A stretch of 64,000 bases of DNA from positions 54,966,932 to 55,030,931 of the forward strand of contig CM048844.1 of the NCBI GenBank assembly GCA_026545765.1. The letters run 5' to 3'. This DNA comes from Plantago major (Eukaryota > Streptophyta > Magnoliopsida > Lamiales > Plantaginaceae). The position numbers were made by a program, and so were the translations under genes. The notes below the pieces were generated by a model. It worked only from the letters and a program-made list of their open reading frames with translations, searched no databases and was not told where the DNA came from. Of this stretch, positions 47,119 through 60,743 are shown in pieces (the first letter of the stretch is position 1; every line of letters starts with the position of its first letter).

Positions 47119-47191
47119 GTGAAGGTGAAAAGCAGTTAGCGGGCACTTATCTGGGATCTAGGTTCAGTGCAGAAGGCTTTGGAAACCTTCC

Positions 47192-47203
47192 GCTCTGATA
47201 CCA
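47192..47203 (-). promoter_or_regulatory. Primer binding site (tRNA-iMet type) of element B
   Basis: On the element strand TGGTATCAGAGC lies two bases after the 5' LTR. It is complementary to the 3' end of plant initiator-methionine tRNA, the usual primer of copia elements. Element C has lost this site. Confidence 0.93.
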
Positions 47204-47205
47204 CT

Positions 47206-48804
47206 TGTTGGTCCAGATAACGGAAAAGGAAAAGATTGGGGGGGGGGGTGAATAGTCCTTTTCAACTTTTGTCGATAAACACAATTTCTCATGTATCTGT
47301 GAAGATATCTGATACTTAATTTCAGGGAGCGGAAGACTTTTCTATGATAAGTGCACGTCCTTAGCAAGATACAATATGTTTAAATACTTAGCAGGATAAA
47401 GATAACGATAAGTAAATTGTTGTGAGTAAATAACACGTCTTTTATAGTCGTATTTGAAGGTGGCGTAATTCTTCAACTAATCCACTTCGGCCTTTCTCAG
47501 ACCTAGTATCCACTAAGACAGATAATTGAGTTCACCTTACAAATATCTTCTCTCGATTCCTAAATACACTAGGTTCCCAACCAAGTGTTCCACCTGAGTT
47601 ATTCCCCGGCTCCCAGCCAAGTACTTCCTATACTCAGAAACCTTTGAGTTGTTCCTTAGTTTCCCAAACTAAGTACTTCCTATGCTCAGTAACCTTGGAG
47701 TTATTCCTTAGTTTCCCAAACTAAGTACTTCATGTACTTTACGCCGTTTAAGGTATTGGTTATGATGGTTTGTCAGGCGAGTAATCTTAATAACTTTTCA
47801 GTTATGTAGAAATACTCTATAGAACAAGGATCACTTAACACACTTCACAATGTGTGGTGATATGTTCTTTACTGAACAAAGTTTATGTTAAATGTTCTGG
47901 AGAATGAAACTCAGATACTTGATCTTTTGATTCAACTCCTTCACAGATAGCATTCTTGTTAAGGATCAGGACACTTAGAACTTTCGTGCTACTTAGAATT
48001 TAAGAGCTTAGTCGCAACTGTAAGCTAAAGAGTAAGTAGGTTGAAGGCTTGTATGCTTGAATGTATAAGTTTGTTCTGTGTGTAAGTTCAAGGTGTGTTT
48101 CAAGCATTCTATGTGTTGATATTTATAGTTGAAAATCATGCCGTTTGAATAGTATCCGTTGGGCTTAATGAAATTCAAACTATTGATATATGTAAATAGT
48201 ACTGCAGAAGACGTTGTCTCTTTTCAGAGATTTCCTCTTTTGTTCAGATGTCTCTGTCTGCGCATTAAATGCATTGTACTATTTTTGTCCTGCAGTGCCA
48301 ACAGAAGTATGCACGCTTTCTGAAGCATTGCATGTCTTTTTCCAGAGACCTTCACATCTCCAGATACTTGTTGAAACATTGTTTCCCAAAAACAAAGTTC
48401 TGTCCAAGGTATCTGAGTGTAGGTATCTGTGGGCACTTTTCCTCGTTCAGAAACCTTGTGTTCTCAGATATCTTTTGTGAAACCTGTTTATTAAAAAACA
48501 CTTATTTCTTCATGATATCTGAACATAAGTATCTGATGACCTTCGTCTTCAGCAATCTTGTGCAGTCTTCAAATCTTCAAATTTGTTGAACTCTCCTGCC
48601 GGATGCCTTCTTCTTGGTCTTCTTCAAAGATATAAAAAATTACATTCAGAGACCTAACATCCTATACAAGATTTTCTAGACTAACATACATAGTAATTTT
48701 CCTCTTTTTTACAGTGTTCAAGTGAACCAAGAGTACTAACCACCTTTCTGAGCTAAGATAAGTCATTAGGTTGCTGATCAAAATCTAAACAGATATTCCT
48801 ACCA
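47206..48804 (-). repeat. 5' LTR of element B
   Basis: Plus-strand view TGTTGGTCCAGATAAC to CAGATATTCCTACCA (canonical CTAACA with one change), 1599 bp. It matches the 3' LTR at 20148-21784 along its length, with the poly-G tract at 47239 and hairpin units around 47565-47740. Confidence 0.93.
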
Positions 48805-50369
48805 GCATTGTTGCCACCTGCTTCAGCTACTGAGGAGGTTGTGGAGTCTGATTTAGCTTTTGGTTCGTTTGGCAGGGTTCTGAGGGCTCAAGCAGGTCCT
48901 TCTACCTCTACACCCCCATGATCATTTCAAGTTGTAATGTTAGGGGCTTGAATAAGTCTCTAAGACAAGTAGAGGTTAGAAAGTTTTTGAAGGAGCACAA
49001 CATTACTATAATGGGCATTTTGGAAACACGAATTAAACAACATGTACAAGGCTGCTAGGATTCAAAATCTTTTGGACCTAGTAATTATGTGGCTGCTTAT
49101 AATGGCCGCATTTGGGTTATTTGGGATTCTACCAAGATGAGTTACCAGTTCGTTTCTTGTACTGAGTAGGTGCTCCATGGTCATGCTAAATCTGATGTTC
49201 TGGGTGTTGGTTTGTTTGTGACGTTTGTCTATGGTTTAAATACTGTTGAGGGTAGAGTGGTAGCTTGGTAGGAGTTATATAGGCTTTCTTTATTGGTGCA
49301 AAAACCATGGCTGGTTCTTGGTGACTTCAATAATATTCTGCGCACAGGGGATAGACTTTGGAGGCACTGTTGTTACAGACATGGAATGTGCACCTTTTCG
49401 AGATGCTTTAGCAGCTTCTAGCTTGCAAGAGTTACAATATACAGGATGGCCATTTACCTAGTGCAATAAGCAGCATGATAACCTCATCTATACTAAAACA
49501 GATAGGTGTTTTGGGAATCCTCTTTGGAATTTGCAGTTTGGACATGTGGTAGTGGATGTGCTCAATCCTGGAGGTTCTGATCATAGTCCTCTTGTGGTGC
49601 CTATTGATATTAATTCTATGCCTGCTATGAGACAATTTAAATTTCTATATTGTTTGACTGAGCATGATCATTTCTTGAATGTTGTGGCTCACGCTTGGAC
49701 TACCCCTACTACTGGTGTCAGAATGTTCAGCATTTAGTCGAAACTTAAGTTGTTGAAAGGGCCTTTAAAGGCTCTCATGTCTTATTACTCTCATGTGGAC
49801 CTTAAGGTGCAAGATACTAAACTTCAATTGGATTGTCTTCAAACAACCTTGAGAGATGATCCTTTGAATGTTGCCATGGTATCTGAGTTATCTCTTATTC
49901 AAAGTTCACATGAGAAATGGTGCTTAATTGAAGAGAAAACCTTGAAACAAAAGGCCAAAATACACTGTTGAGGTGTGGGGATGGTAACACGAAATACTTC
50001 CATGCCAGTTTGGCCTCCAGGAGGAAGAGTGGTATTTCTGTTTTGTATGATGCACAAGGGAGAAAGTTGACTACTGTTGATGATATTAAGTGTGAGGTTT
50101 TATCTTTTTATCGCTCTCTTCTTGGTACTGCTGCTTCTGTGACTTGGTCCTTGGATGTGGAGGTTGTAAGGTAAGGCAATATGCTTACTCAGGCTCAGCG
50201 GGCTGCCTTGATGCGACCTGTTACACATAGAGATATTCAGTCTGCTTTGCTTACTATTGGGGATGACAAAGCTCCTGGTATTGATGGGTATACATCCAAA
50301 TTTTTTAAAGGGGCTTAGGCTATTATTGGAGCAGATGTTACTTGTGCAATATAGATTTTCTTTAGAACA
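48805..50369 (+). pseudogene. LINE: end of ORF1, then ORF2 endonuclease and start of reverse transcriptase
   Basis: ORF1 ends at TGA 48919-48921, overlapping the ORF2 ATG at 48918. ORF2 begins ISCNVRGLNKSLRQVEVRKF, the APE-type endonuclease start. It keeps ILETRI, LVLGDFNNIL and GGSDHSPL, the catalytic Glu, Asp and His blocks. RT begins with GDGNTKYFHASLASRRKSG and KAPGIDGYTSKFFK, then is cut at 50369 before the catalytic YADD motif by a gypsy LTR. Stops and frameshifts are frequent (for example 49057, 49167, 49736, 49969). This is the same LINE as 19398-20147; element B separates the halves. Confidence 0.82.
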
Positions 50370-51530
50370 TGTGACGAGGCATTTTTAGAACACCTCATAG
50401 GGTTCTTTTTACCTTGTTTTTACTAACTTTTAGTTTAGTTTTTCCTTTATATGTATATATTTTGTATTTTGTTTGTGTTTCTTGTGTTTCCACCTTGATT
50501 TCAGGTTTTAGAAACTTTTCATGAAGAAAAGGAGTCAAAACGATGCATTTTAATGCACTTTGTCGGGGAACACAAGCTCTAAAACTCCAAATAGGTGCCA
50601 CGAAGTTTCCCGGATTGCCAAACGGGACAAGGATAGACGAATAAGACGAGATTGGGCCCGAAGTGAAGCGGGGTGATCGCCCCGGAGCCTGGACGCAGCC
50701 ACAGAGGGCTGCGTTTCCAGGCAGGAGTGGGAGATCGCCCCAAACGGTTGGGGCAATCCCCCGCTCCGTCCCAGTACTGTTTCTGGTGTTACTTTTTGCC
50801 GATTCTTCATATTAAACTCCAGATTTGTAATTCAAATTATCACTTTTTCATTTCACATAGTACTTTGGGAGATTTTGAGAGATCTAGGGTTCCACGAATC
50901 ATCCATGCATGTGATTGAAGTTTGGAGTCATGGTTAACCATTTAGCTGAGGATTGCATCCTGTAAAGAGTGCTATTTCACCATTGTTATCCATTGGAACT
51001 CAGTTATTCAAAGTCATTCGGTAATTTTATATCGCTTCTCTTTGTTTACTTCTTGTGTATGTTTACACCTATGTTTATCATATTTCTTGCTTGTGACTGC
51101 ATGAATATGAGTAGCTAAACAACACCCATGGGTTGGTGGTGAAATCTTGAGCATGCTAGTATAGTACTTTGGATGAAAATACATTGTTCTTCGTTTGTTG
51201 AATTCTTGCAAATCGTTTGATTAGTTCAATGTCTTAGCAATCGTTTTCTGATACCCAAAATCCACAAGAGGGATTCGCACCCCCAAGGTTAATTCCAACA
51301 CATACGACTACAAACGCTGACTAGTAGAATTGACGACTCTACTACGTTGATAAAACGTTTTCTTTTCAAAAGCCATGTATTCCATTGTTTACCTATACTA
51401 GCTAGCTCTTGATGAAACCACCATCCCATTTCTCCTTTAAGTGATAACAAACCCGTGTTTGCTGTTTGATCTTTGTGTGATTTGCGAAAGAAAGAATTGG
51501 TGGTTGTAAGATGCAATTCTAGGCAAACTA

Positions 51531-53024
51531 CACTACAAGATTTCTGTTAAATAGCGACGGAAAGGCGCCCCGTAATGACGGATCGGTACTTGTAGCGATG
51601 GATAGGGTGTTTTGCCCTATCCGTCGCTACATCCGTCGTTAATTAGCGACTGATAGACTATCTGTCGCTACTTAACGACGGATATTTCTATCCGTCGCTA
51701 AATTAGCGACGGATAGACTATCCGTCGCAAATTTCGTTGACCATTTAAAAATAAAAGGAAAAGGGTGAAATATTACGACGGATAGATTATCCGTCGTTGA
51801 AATTAATTAAAAAAAAACATAGGTAGCGACGGATAATCTATCTGTCGCTGATAGCTATCCATATAGTGACGGATAGCTATCCGTCGCTGAAACAGAAATA
51901 AACACGGGCTGAATCTTCTTCTCCCCCATTTCTTCTCTGTTTCTTTCTTCTTCTTCCTTTCTTCTCCATTTTCGCGAGTTGGGTTATCCGACCAAAACTC
52001 TACCATTCCGACAAATCTTGGGCTCTTTTCAAAGATCTTTCAACAAGGAACTCGGGTGGCCCTTCAATTTCATCGTTTTTTCGACTATTTTTCCTGCAAT
52101 TTGAAGGTATTAGTCTAAAACCCTACTTTTCTAAATTTGGGATTTTTGTTAATTTCGATCAATTGTGTTTTTAAACTCATATACTACCTAGTATAGCTTA
52201 TATTAAGTAGTGGGTTAATCAATTGATTGATTTATTGTGAAATTGATTAGTTAGTATAATGTTTGTAAGTATGGTGTTTAGTTTGATGTTTGTAAGTATG
52301 AAGTATGTAAGTATGTATGGTATGTATGTAAGTATGTATGTTATTTATGGTATTTGTTTAATGTTTGTATGTATGTATGGGATTTGGTTGAGTATTTGGT
52401 AATTTATAATTTGTATAAAAAAATTGGTAATTGGTAATTCGTATAATTCGATGGGAATATAAATTGGTAATTCGAAGAAAAAATTGGTAATTTGTAATTT
52501 ATAATTTATATTTCGTATAATTGAAATGCTTTTAATTTAAAATTTGGTAATTGTAATGGGAATATTAAAAAATTGCATGAAAAAAACTTTAAATGTAGAA
52601 TGATAATAATTGGTAATTGGAACGTATTATAATTAACAATGCAATTATAGCCAGGAATTGAAATTGAGTTGAAATTCAATACGATCTAATAAATTCAGAT
52701 TATGTATTTGTGTATGTGAGAAGGGTAGATTATGTATATAACTAGTTAGTTGTTGATAATACTAAGTATTTGTGATTTATATGCTTTTCAAAATGTATGT
52801 AGGTATATACTAACACATTTTCCCTGTATTTGTTGCATGTTTTTGCAGATGCCGCGACATAGGCGACCCACATACCGTCCTCCCCTATGCGGCCAGTCAG
52901 GGGGTAGTCGAGGAGGGGGGTCTGACTCAGAGGAGCAGGTTAGTCAGAGCAGCCGCTCTACGTTTCTTGAGACGCCACCTAGTTCGAGCAGGGGCTCGAA
53001 TTCGATCTTCAGGAACTTATAGGA
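51531..53024 (+). mobile_element. Second CACTA fragment (left part)
   Basis: A clean left terminus, CACTACAAGATTTCTG, is followed by about 340 bp of AGCGACGGATA-type subterminal repeats. Next come the same 5' region as the first copy and a first exon at ATG 52850 (MPRHRRPTYRPP, SSSRGSNS). It then stops; the right end is missing. CTA before the terminus (51528-51530) and CTA at 53025 could be the 3-bp duplication, but the lost right end makes this weak. Confidence 0.85.
52850..53022 (+). pseudogene. First exon of CACTA TnpA-like gene, second copy
   Basis: It follows the acceptor TGTTTTTGCAG. The frame MPRHRRPTYRPP, GGGSDSEEQVSQSSRS, TPPSSSRGS matches the first exon at 4270 of the other copy and here is free of stops until it runs into foreign sequence at about 53015. 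Without the later exons it cannot make the Ptta/En/Spm domain. Confidence 0.7.
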
Positions 53025-53176
53025 CTAGCTAGTACTTAAAACACCGACAAGCTTAGTTAATTTCTTCGAGAACGACACTGGGGGCAACTTATCAACTCAA
53101 TACGTGCTTTTTCTAGTGATCCTTGATATTGTTCTTGACTTATAAATTAAGGACTTAATTTGACGCATCAAGTTTT

Positions 53177-53194
53177 TAGCGCCGCTGCCGGTGA
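53177..53194 (+). promoter_or_regulatory. tRNA-Asp-like primer binding site of the gypsy element, mutated
   Basis: TTTAGCGCCGCTGCCGGTGA resembles the canonical TTTTGGCGCCGTTGCCGGGG, which pairs with plant tRNA-Asp and is used by Athila-like elements. Three changes are visible. It lies between the LTR end and gag. Confidence 0.7.
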
Positions 53195-54772
53195 CTTAAC
53201 TCCTTAGTTTGTGTTTTAAAGATTAGTTTACTCGGTTTTTCTGTGTGTTATCTATTTGTGGAGAATTTTGGTATGATACCTTTCTCTTTTCTGATTGCAG
53301 GTAGTTTATGCAAGGGAGTAGGAACTTGAATCTTCCCGTGGAGCCTTTTGTTGACGACATTGAAAGGCATCGGAGGAGGTTGAGGTTTAGTATTGCTGGT
53401 ACGCAAGTAAATGAGGGTATTGAAGAATCTGATTCGGAAGCTGATACAGAGGATTCTATTCTTCAAACAGATATGAGTGATACACCAAATGGTGGAGGAG
53501 CTGGTGATGCTGATACTGGTGGTGGAAGAGCAGCAGGTCGTGTTGTTCCTAGAAACAAGATCCACAACATTTTCAAGGCTCACGTTGGAGCCCATAGGTC
53601 GTGCATCATTATGTCAGAAGCGGCCCGGAAGTATGAGCTGAAGACATATCTTCTTCACAACCTTCCCAAATTCTATGGGATGGAAAATGAAGATGTCATG
53701 GGCTTCTTGAAGGACCTGGAGATGTTCATAGCTGGGATGCATACTATAGGGGTGGACGATGGAGACTTGAGGATGAAGATATTCCCCATGTGCTTAGCGG
53801 ACATAGCTAAGGCATGGTTGAATATACTACACGTGGTGTCTTTGACTACTTGGGATGAGATTTGTGAGGCCTTCAATGATCGGTACTATCCTCAATCTAA
53901 GACCACCTCTTCGAAGGCCCAGATCATGGGGTTCCAGCAACTCCATGATAAGACATTCTACGAGGCTTGGGAGGTTCAAGATGCTCCAAGCCAAGTTTCC
54001 TCATCACCGCCTAAGTCTTGTGGATCTGACACAATACTTCTACGATGGATTGAACGAGAATCAGCATCTTATGTTGACGTAGCTAGTGGTGGAAGCATCA
54101 TGGATTTTACATCGGAGGAGCTCAACGATCTTTTCATCAAGTGTGCAAAGAATTTGCAGCACAAGAGTGTGCAGGGGAGAAGTATGGGGCTTAGGAGTGA
54201 GGTGAAGGCCACCTTTGATGATTCTAGCAGTCATATCGAAGAGCTAGAAAGGGAGTTGAGGCAAGTGAAGTTGTTGGCGGTGAATGGTCAAAAGCCATAT
54301 ATGCTCAGGACAAGTGTGGGATTTGCAACAACTACGGAAACGGGGCAAATCAGTGTAGGGTCGACTTCTCGGTCAAGGAGGTGTCTGAGATTGCTACTCC
54401 AGCGAAAGGAAAAGAGGTGTGTTGGGTCCACGAAGCGAATGGGGGATATTTCCCAAGGTATAGACTGAGGGATGTTGGATTTGGAGGAAAGGGACCGGTT
54501 CATAGGTTCGCTCCTAACCAAATCTACCCTAATGTTGATTGGTCGAAGCTAAGATACTCCAACGATCATTGTGAGAATCCTACTCCTAAGGAAGAGGAGC
54601 AGCCCAAGGGTTCCACCTCGACTAGCAAGTCGAGAAAGATTGAGGAGTTCATGGAGAGGTCGCAAAGGTTTATCGACCGGGCTCAAAGGCACCAGGATAA
54701 GACGGATGGGGGGTTGTCGGTTCTGGAAGGGGACAACAAGGATATCAAGAGGCAACTTCAAGAATTGCTTGA

Positions 54773-55867
<1,095 letters not shown>

Positions 55868-58519
55868 TCTGCTTTCTCAAAAGCTTCTATGAGCTTGTGT
55901 GCAGCTTCTTTGATAAAGTCCATATGCATCAGAGTAGCCAAAGAGTACTGCTCTGTTGGGAACATAGCATGGACATAATTCTCCAAGTCAAAAGCTCTGA
56001 CTCTTCTTAATTGGTGATCAGTCTTGTTAATTCATTCATATCTGAGCTTCTGAGCTTTTGCCACTTTCTAAAACACTTGAGATGTTTCCTGAGTGTGTGG
56101 TTCTTGAAGAATGTAAGCAGGTCTTCTGTTGAGAATGCAGAAGCCTTTGGCACACTTGTTTGAGCCTGAAAGAAAGAGTTTTGAGTTAGATTCAAAACTT
56201 GTGTAGATATTTGAGTATTTGTGTAGTTAGGTTTCTGAGTTACCTGAATGAATGCATCAGGCTCAGAGACTTGTACTACTGAGGTAGGGGGTTCCTCAGA
56301 TATCTTGTTATGAGGTGGGGACTTTGAAGTCTGGTCCTCATCAACCTTTCTTTCTGCTTGAACCTGAGATTAGAAACATAACACTTAGAAAATTTTATCA
56401 AGAAAAATTTTATTGACAAATCAGACATCTGAAAGGTCAATTACCTCCGTTGGAGGCTCATATACTTGTGTCTCAGAGACTTGTGCAGTCTCTGGAATCT
56501 TTTCTTGTGATGAAGGCCTTGATGCCTCATCAATTTCCATATGCTGTGAGGATTGAGTGGGAAACTCCTCAACAACTTCTACTTCTTTTTGAACCTGTTA
56601 AGTAGAATGTGTTAGTTTTACCAAAAATGATCAGAGATTTGTTCTTTGAAGAATATAGATATCTGAATGAAATACCTTCTCTACAGAAGGTTCAGATACT
56701 CGTTCTTCAAAGACCTTGGAAGTCTCTGGATTCTTCTCTGAAGAGATAAACTTTTCAGTCTCTTCATTTTTCTTCTCAGTTGGAGCCTATTAGAAACAAA
56801 CACTTATTAGTCAAGTGTATAACGCACATATCTGAGTTATATCTTAAGGAATTATTTTCTACCTGTGAGACAGGCTCCCGTTCCTTAAGTGATGAGGCTA
56901 TGGAAGCCTCCTTCTCAGATTCTGAGGTAAGCTTTACAGATTCCTCTTGTTGTTGTGTGTTGTGTTTCTAAATCAGCATGTAACAAAGAAATTTCATTAA
57001 ATAACATGATTTATCAGACACAAAAATATCACAAGTAAAGAGTTATACTATTCAGCTGCCTGAGCAATGTCAGGCCGATTGGTCTCTGGAACTTGTGACC
57101 CTTCCATGCGTTGGTCTTGTTGTTCCATTTCAGCTTCTTTGTTTGAAGTTTCAGGTACTTCAGACCTTTCCTGAGTATGCAACTCAGTTGCCTCCCCTGG
57201 TTGATCATTCTGAGTAGATGTCTCAGTTTCATCCCTCTCATTAAGTTGGGGAACATGCTCTATTGCAGGATTTTCTTCAGCGAGGAAAGATGCTGGTATC
57301 TGTAACTCAAGTACCATTTCAGCAGTATCCACATCTGGTTGTTGTGGTTGTTGTGCTTGAGACAGACTTTTGAGTGTTGAGGCAATGGCAGTATCCTCCA
57401 ACACTAGAGTATCACTCATCATAGCATCTTCAATATGCTTCAGTCTTTCTTGCTCTGATGGTGTAATTTGTCCAATGACCTTGGACACAGTTGCTTCTTC
57501 AGCAACCTTTGAAGCAAGTGCTTGTTCAGCAACTTGTGGTGTAGGTTCTTCTTCAGATACCTCTACTCTAGTTACTTTTTCAGTAACCTTAGCCCTTTTT
57601 GATTTCTCTAGGACTTGAGAGATGACTAAATCATCATCTTCATCGTCAGAGCTCTCGTCAGCATTAGGAACTGATTGGTCCATAATCCCTGCGGTTTCTG
57701 CAGATAGGGCTTGGTATTTACCACTACTTTCTTTAACAACATTGATAAGTTCATCAACAAGCCTTGAATCTTCTTTACAAACTTCATAAAGGCGTACTTT
57801 CCCCAATTGAAAAGGTTTTCCAGCCTTTTGTCTTGTTGTTGCAACAAGAACATCATCATCCAGCGTTCTTGGCTTATCTGGTCAGCACCTCCTTGTAGAC
57901 CATTAAAGCATCTGTGAAGAATGCATGCCAACACATCCCAGTGAACTAACAGATGTCTGGTTCTGATGTCAACAAGCTTGAAATCAGTGGGTGTATCTTG
58001 TTTATTAGTGTCACACACACCACTGTACAGTTGTTTTACACCTTCAAGGAGATCTTCATCCATGGTGACTATTTCAAAATCCTTTCCAAGATTTTGAAGA
58101 TCAAACAACTTACAGAAAGTTGTTAAGTCCAAAAGGATTTCCTTTCCTTGGACCTTAGTTTTTATAGACACTATTGCAGTGCCTTCAGAAACACAGGATA
58201 TAATCCTGGAGTTGTTCTATAATTCTAACACATCCAGTGACGAAACTCCACTGGGAAGAGCAGATAGAAAGCCCTTGATTTGTGCCTTTTCAAGCATGTC
58301 AAGAATCAGTTTCCTATCGGCTTGGTTTTCAACAGCAGCCGTGAGGTACTCCTCAATCATGGAACCACCCCAAATCATCATGTGATTTGAAGTCCAATGA
58401 TCGTGATTAAAGTCTCCTACCAATCGATTGTTCACTATAACCAACTCTGGTGCTTGCTTTTCAGTAGTACCAGTGGTAGAAGATTGGGATTTCTGGGTAG
58501 ACGAACGTTTAGGAGCCAT
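55868..58519 (-). pseudogene. Extra (third) gene of element D, 5' half
   Basis: ATG at 58519 gives MAPKRSSTQKSQSSTTG and RLVGDFNHDHWTSNHMMIWG. A TAG near 58217 replaces Tyr of FYNNSR. The next segment (58171-57626) reaches FMKFVKKIQG and then, after a deletion of the basic region seen in element C, joins KESSGKYQALSAETAG. The frame 57806-57048 is fully open (EQERLKHIEDAMMSDTLVLE, AEMVLELQIPASF). The small exons and their about 80-bp introns follow, then FSTEDLLTFFKNHTLRKHLK, and the copy ends at 55868. Confidence 0.72.
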
Positions 58520-58689
58520 CTCTTTATATAGTGCAAGTGTTTGAAAGTCTGAAAGAGATTTGGGTGAGAGATTAGTGATTCTTTGCAGAAAAACTAACAG
58601 AGATTTACAGGGTTGAAGAATGATTTTTGCTATTCTTGTGCAAGGCAAAGTGTCGGATTAGGCGAAAGTGATTTCTTTTGCCAAAATCC

Positions 58690-58700
58690 TATATATATAG
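58690..58700 (-). promoter_or_regulatory. TATA-like box before the extra gene (element D)
   Basis: On the element strand CTATATATATAGGATTTTGG, about 175 bp upstream of the ATG at 58519, identical in context to element C. Confidence 0.6.
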
Positions 58701-59300
58701 CAACGTAATTCTAACAAACATATACATACAAATTTGTTTTGTATGTACGTATCTGTGAATTGCAGTAAGGCGTGGGTAAAAGTTTGTTCGGCATTAAATG
58801 CATAGTGGGCCACGTCTGAATTTCTATAGTCCACTATTTTCAGAGAATTGATCTCCGTCGTTAAGATCAATCGCCCATTTCATCAAGGGTCACCATTGCT
58901 TCTTCAGCAATGATCACAATCAACAATTGTAATTGTGCCCATTTAATGAATTTTGGCTATTAGCTATCTGAATCACGTTTGTGAATGAGAACACTGTTTG
59001 TATCTGAGTCTATCTTAGACTTGTTGTCTTTTCACAGTTTTACACAAAGATAAAAATAATACAAATTTCAAGATAGTAGTTGACTGTAGACAGTTGTACT
59101 ATTCTCTTTTATGTTCCCCCTCACTGAGTAATCTAGATATTTGAGTACCTATCTCCGAAATCTTCAAATAGCCATTTTACCCTTTAGCCTTTGGTTTCTA
59201 GATACCCGTTCCAGATTCCTCTTATTTGGATACCCGTTCCAGATTCCTCTTTTCTCTCATTTGATATCTTCTTTAGATATCTGAACTTTTTCAGTTCTTT
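58701..59300 (-). other. Spacer between RNase H and the extra gene of element D
   Basis: Non-coding. It holds the hairpin at 58894-58912 (CATTGCT/AGCAATG) and repeats of the GATACCCGTTCCAGATTCCT type at about 59140-59270, as in elements B and C. Confidence 0.6.
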
Positions 59301-60743
59301 GGTAGCTCCATTAGTCCAAGACTATGTCACAAGGCTAAGAATCTACTTTCTTGTAGTGGCTTAGTGAAGATATCTGCAAGTTGGTCTTCAGTGCCAATCT
59401 TGAGTATCTCTATATTGCCTTTTTCAACATGGTCTCTGATGAAGTGGTGTCTGACATCAATGTGCTTTGTTCTTGCATGGAACTTAGGATTCTGTGTTAT
59501 GGCAATAACACTTATGTTGTCACAGAAAATGGGAGTTTTCTCTTCATTGAGTCCATAGTCTCTGAGTTGTTGTTGTATCCACAATATCTGTGAAGCACAA
59601 CACCCAGCAACAATATATTCAGCCTCTGTGGTAGATGTGGCCATTGAATTTTATTTCTTGCTGAACCAAGATATCAATCTGGCACCAAGAAATTGACAGG
59701 TTCCTGAGGTGCTTTTTCTATCAAGCAATGATCCAGCAAAGTCGGCATCTGAATAGCCAACCAAACTCAATCCACTATCTTTCGGATACCACAATCCAAC
59801 TTCTACAGTACCTTTTACATACCTCAATATTTTCATAGCAATGTTGTAGTGTGATTGCATTGGATTTATCTGAAATCTAGCACACACTACAACTGCATAT
59901 TGAATATCAGGTCTACTTGCAGTGAGGTACAGTAGAGACCCAATCAATTTCCTATATTTGTGTTCTTCAACACTCTTGTCAGATTCAGTATAGGTTATTT
60001 TGGTTCCAATGCTCATAGGTATCGTAGCATTGTTTTCAGAAGGCTTTAGATTGAACTTGTTGAGCATGTCTTTTGCATACTTTGTTTGACTAATGAATAT
60101 TCCATCATTGAGTTGCTTGACTTGCAGCCCTAGGAAGTAATTCAATTCTCCCATCATGCTTATCTCAAATTTACATTTCATGAGTTCAGCAAAGTCTTCA
60201 CAAAGTTTCTTGTCTTTAGATCCAAATATAATGTCATCAACATATACTTGAACTAAAAGTAGTTTCCCATCATGGTTCAATGTGAAGAGTGTTTTATCAA
60301 CATCTCCTTTCTTGAAACCACTTTCTAGTAGGTATCTGGCCAATGTATCATACCATGCTATTGGAGCTTGTTTCAGCCCATACAGAGCTTTCTGAAGCTT
60401 ATAGACCATCCTACTTTCTGAGAAAACTTCAAAACCTGGTGGTTGCTCAACATAGACTTCCTCAGCAAGTTCACCATTTAGGAATGCACTCTTGACATCC
60501 ATTTGATAAACTGTAAAGTCATTATGAGCTGCAAAAGCTAAAAAGAGTCTTATTGCATCCAATCTTGCAACTGGTGCATAAGATTCATCAAAATCTAGTC
60601 CTTCAGTCTGGGTGAATCTCTTGGCAACCAACCTAGCTTCGTTTCTGGTTATTTCACCAGACTCATTCATTTTGTTTCTGAAAACCCACTTAGTTCCGAT
60701 CACAGATATTCCGTCAACAAATGGAACCAGTTCCAGACTCTTC
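59301..60743 (-). pseudogene. Reverse transcriptase and RNase H of element D
   Basis: The frame 60703-59651 is open for 350 residues and covers nearly all of [77 protein letters not shown] at about 59650 (replacing Gln after FSKK) separates it from the rest of RNase H (STTEAEYIVAGCCASQILW, HIDVRHHFIRDHVEKG) down to about 59327. Upstream, a TAA near 60742 and a small deletion break the link to integrase. This is the cleanest RT in the window. Confidence 0.88.

Larger units (their letters stand above)
20148..48804 (-). mobile_element. Ty1/copia element B (Sirevirus-like), interrupted by element C
   Basis: The minus-strand element has LTRs at both ends: 20148-21784 (3' LTR) and 47206-48804 (5' LTR). 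A tRNA-iMet primer site lies next to the 5' LTR and a polypurine tract next to the 3' LTR. It sits inside a LINE whose ORF1 resumes after it. Flanking 5-mers GTGTT and GCATT agree at three of five positions, so the target duplication is eroded. Excluding element C the copy is about 12.5 kb. It has lost most of gag, the coiled-coil spacer and the integrase-RT connector, so it is not autonomous. Confidence 0.88.
50370..53170 (+). repeat. 5' LTR of the gypsy element, holding a CACTA fragment
   Basis: About 1.3 kb when the CACTA fragment is taken out. Typical parts: a GC-rich block (50640-50770) and the late segment TCGAGAACGACACTGGGGGC, a form seen in Athila-like LTR ends. The last bases are GACGCATCA before the primer site. 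Exact ends are uncertain by a few bases. Confidence 0.65.
50370..54772 (+). mobile_element. Ty3/gypsy element of Athila kind, 5' LTR and gag only
   Basis: It inserted into LINE ORF2. The LTR starts TGTGACGAGGC at 50370 and is followed by leader and gag, but no pol or 3' LTR lies in the window. Placement in the Athila/Tat kind rests on the tRNA-Asp-like primer site and the gag pattern. The LTR is interrupted by a CACTA fragment. The element stops at about 54772, where a different LTR-like sequence begins. Confidence 0.75.

Noticed and set aside
50550..50918. Open frames in the GC-rich block after 50640
   Set aside because: The block belongs to the gypsy LTR and no known protein is encoded on either strand.
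53025..53030. CTA at 53025 as proof of an intact CACTA insertion with a 3-bp duplication
   Set aside because: The right terminus TAGTG is absent, so a three-base match is too weak to prove the right border.
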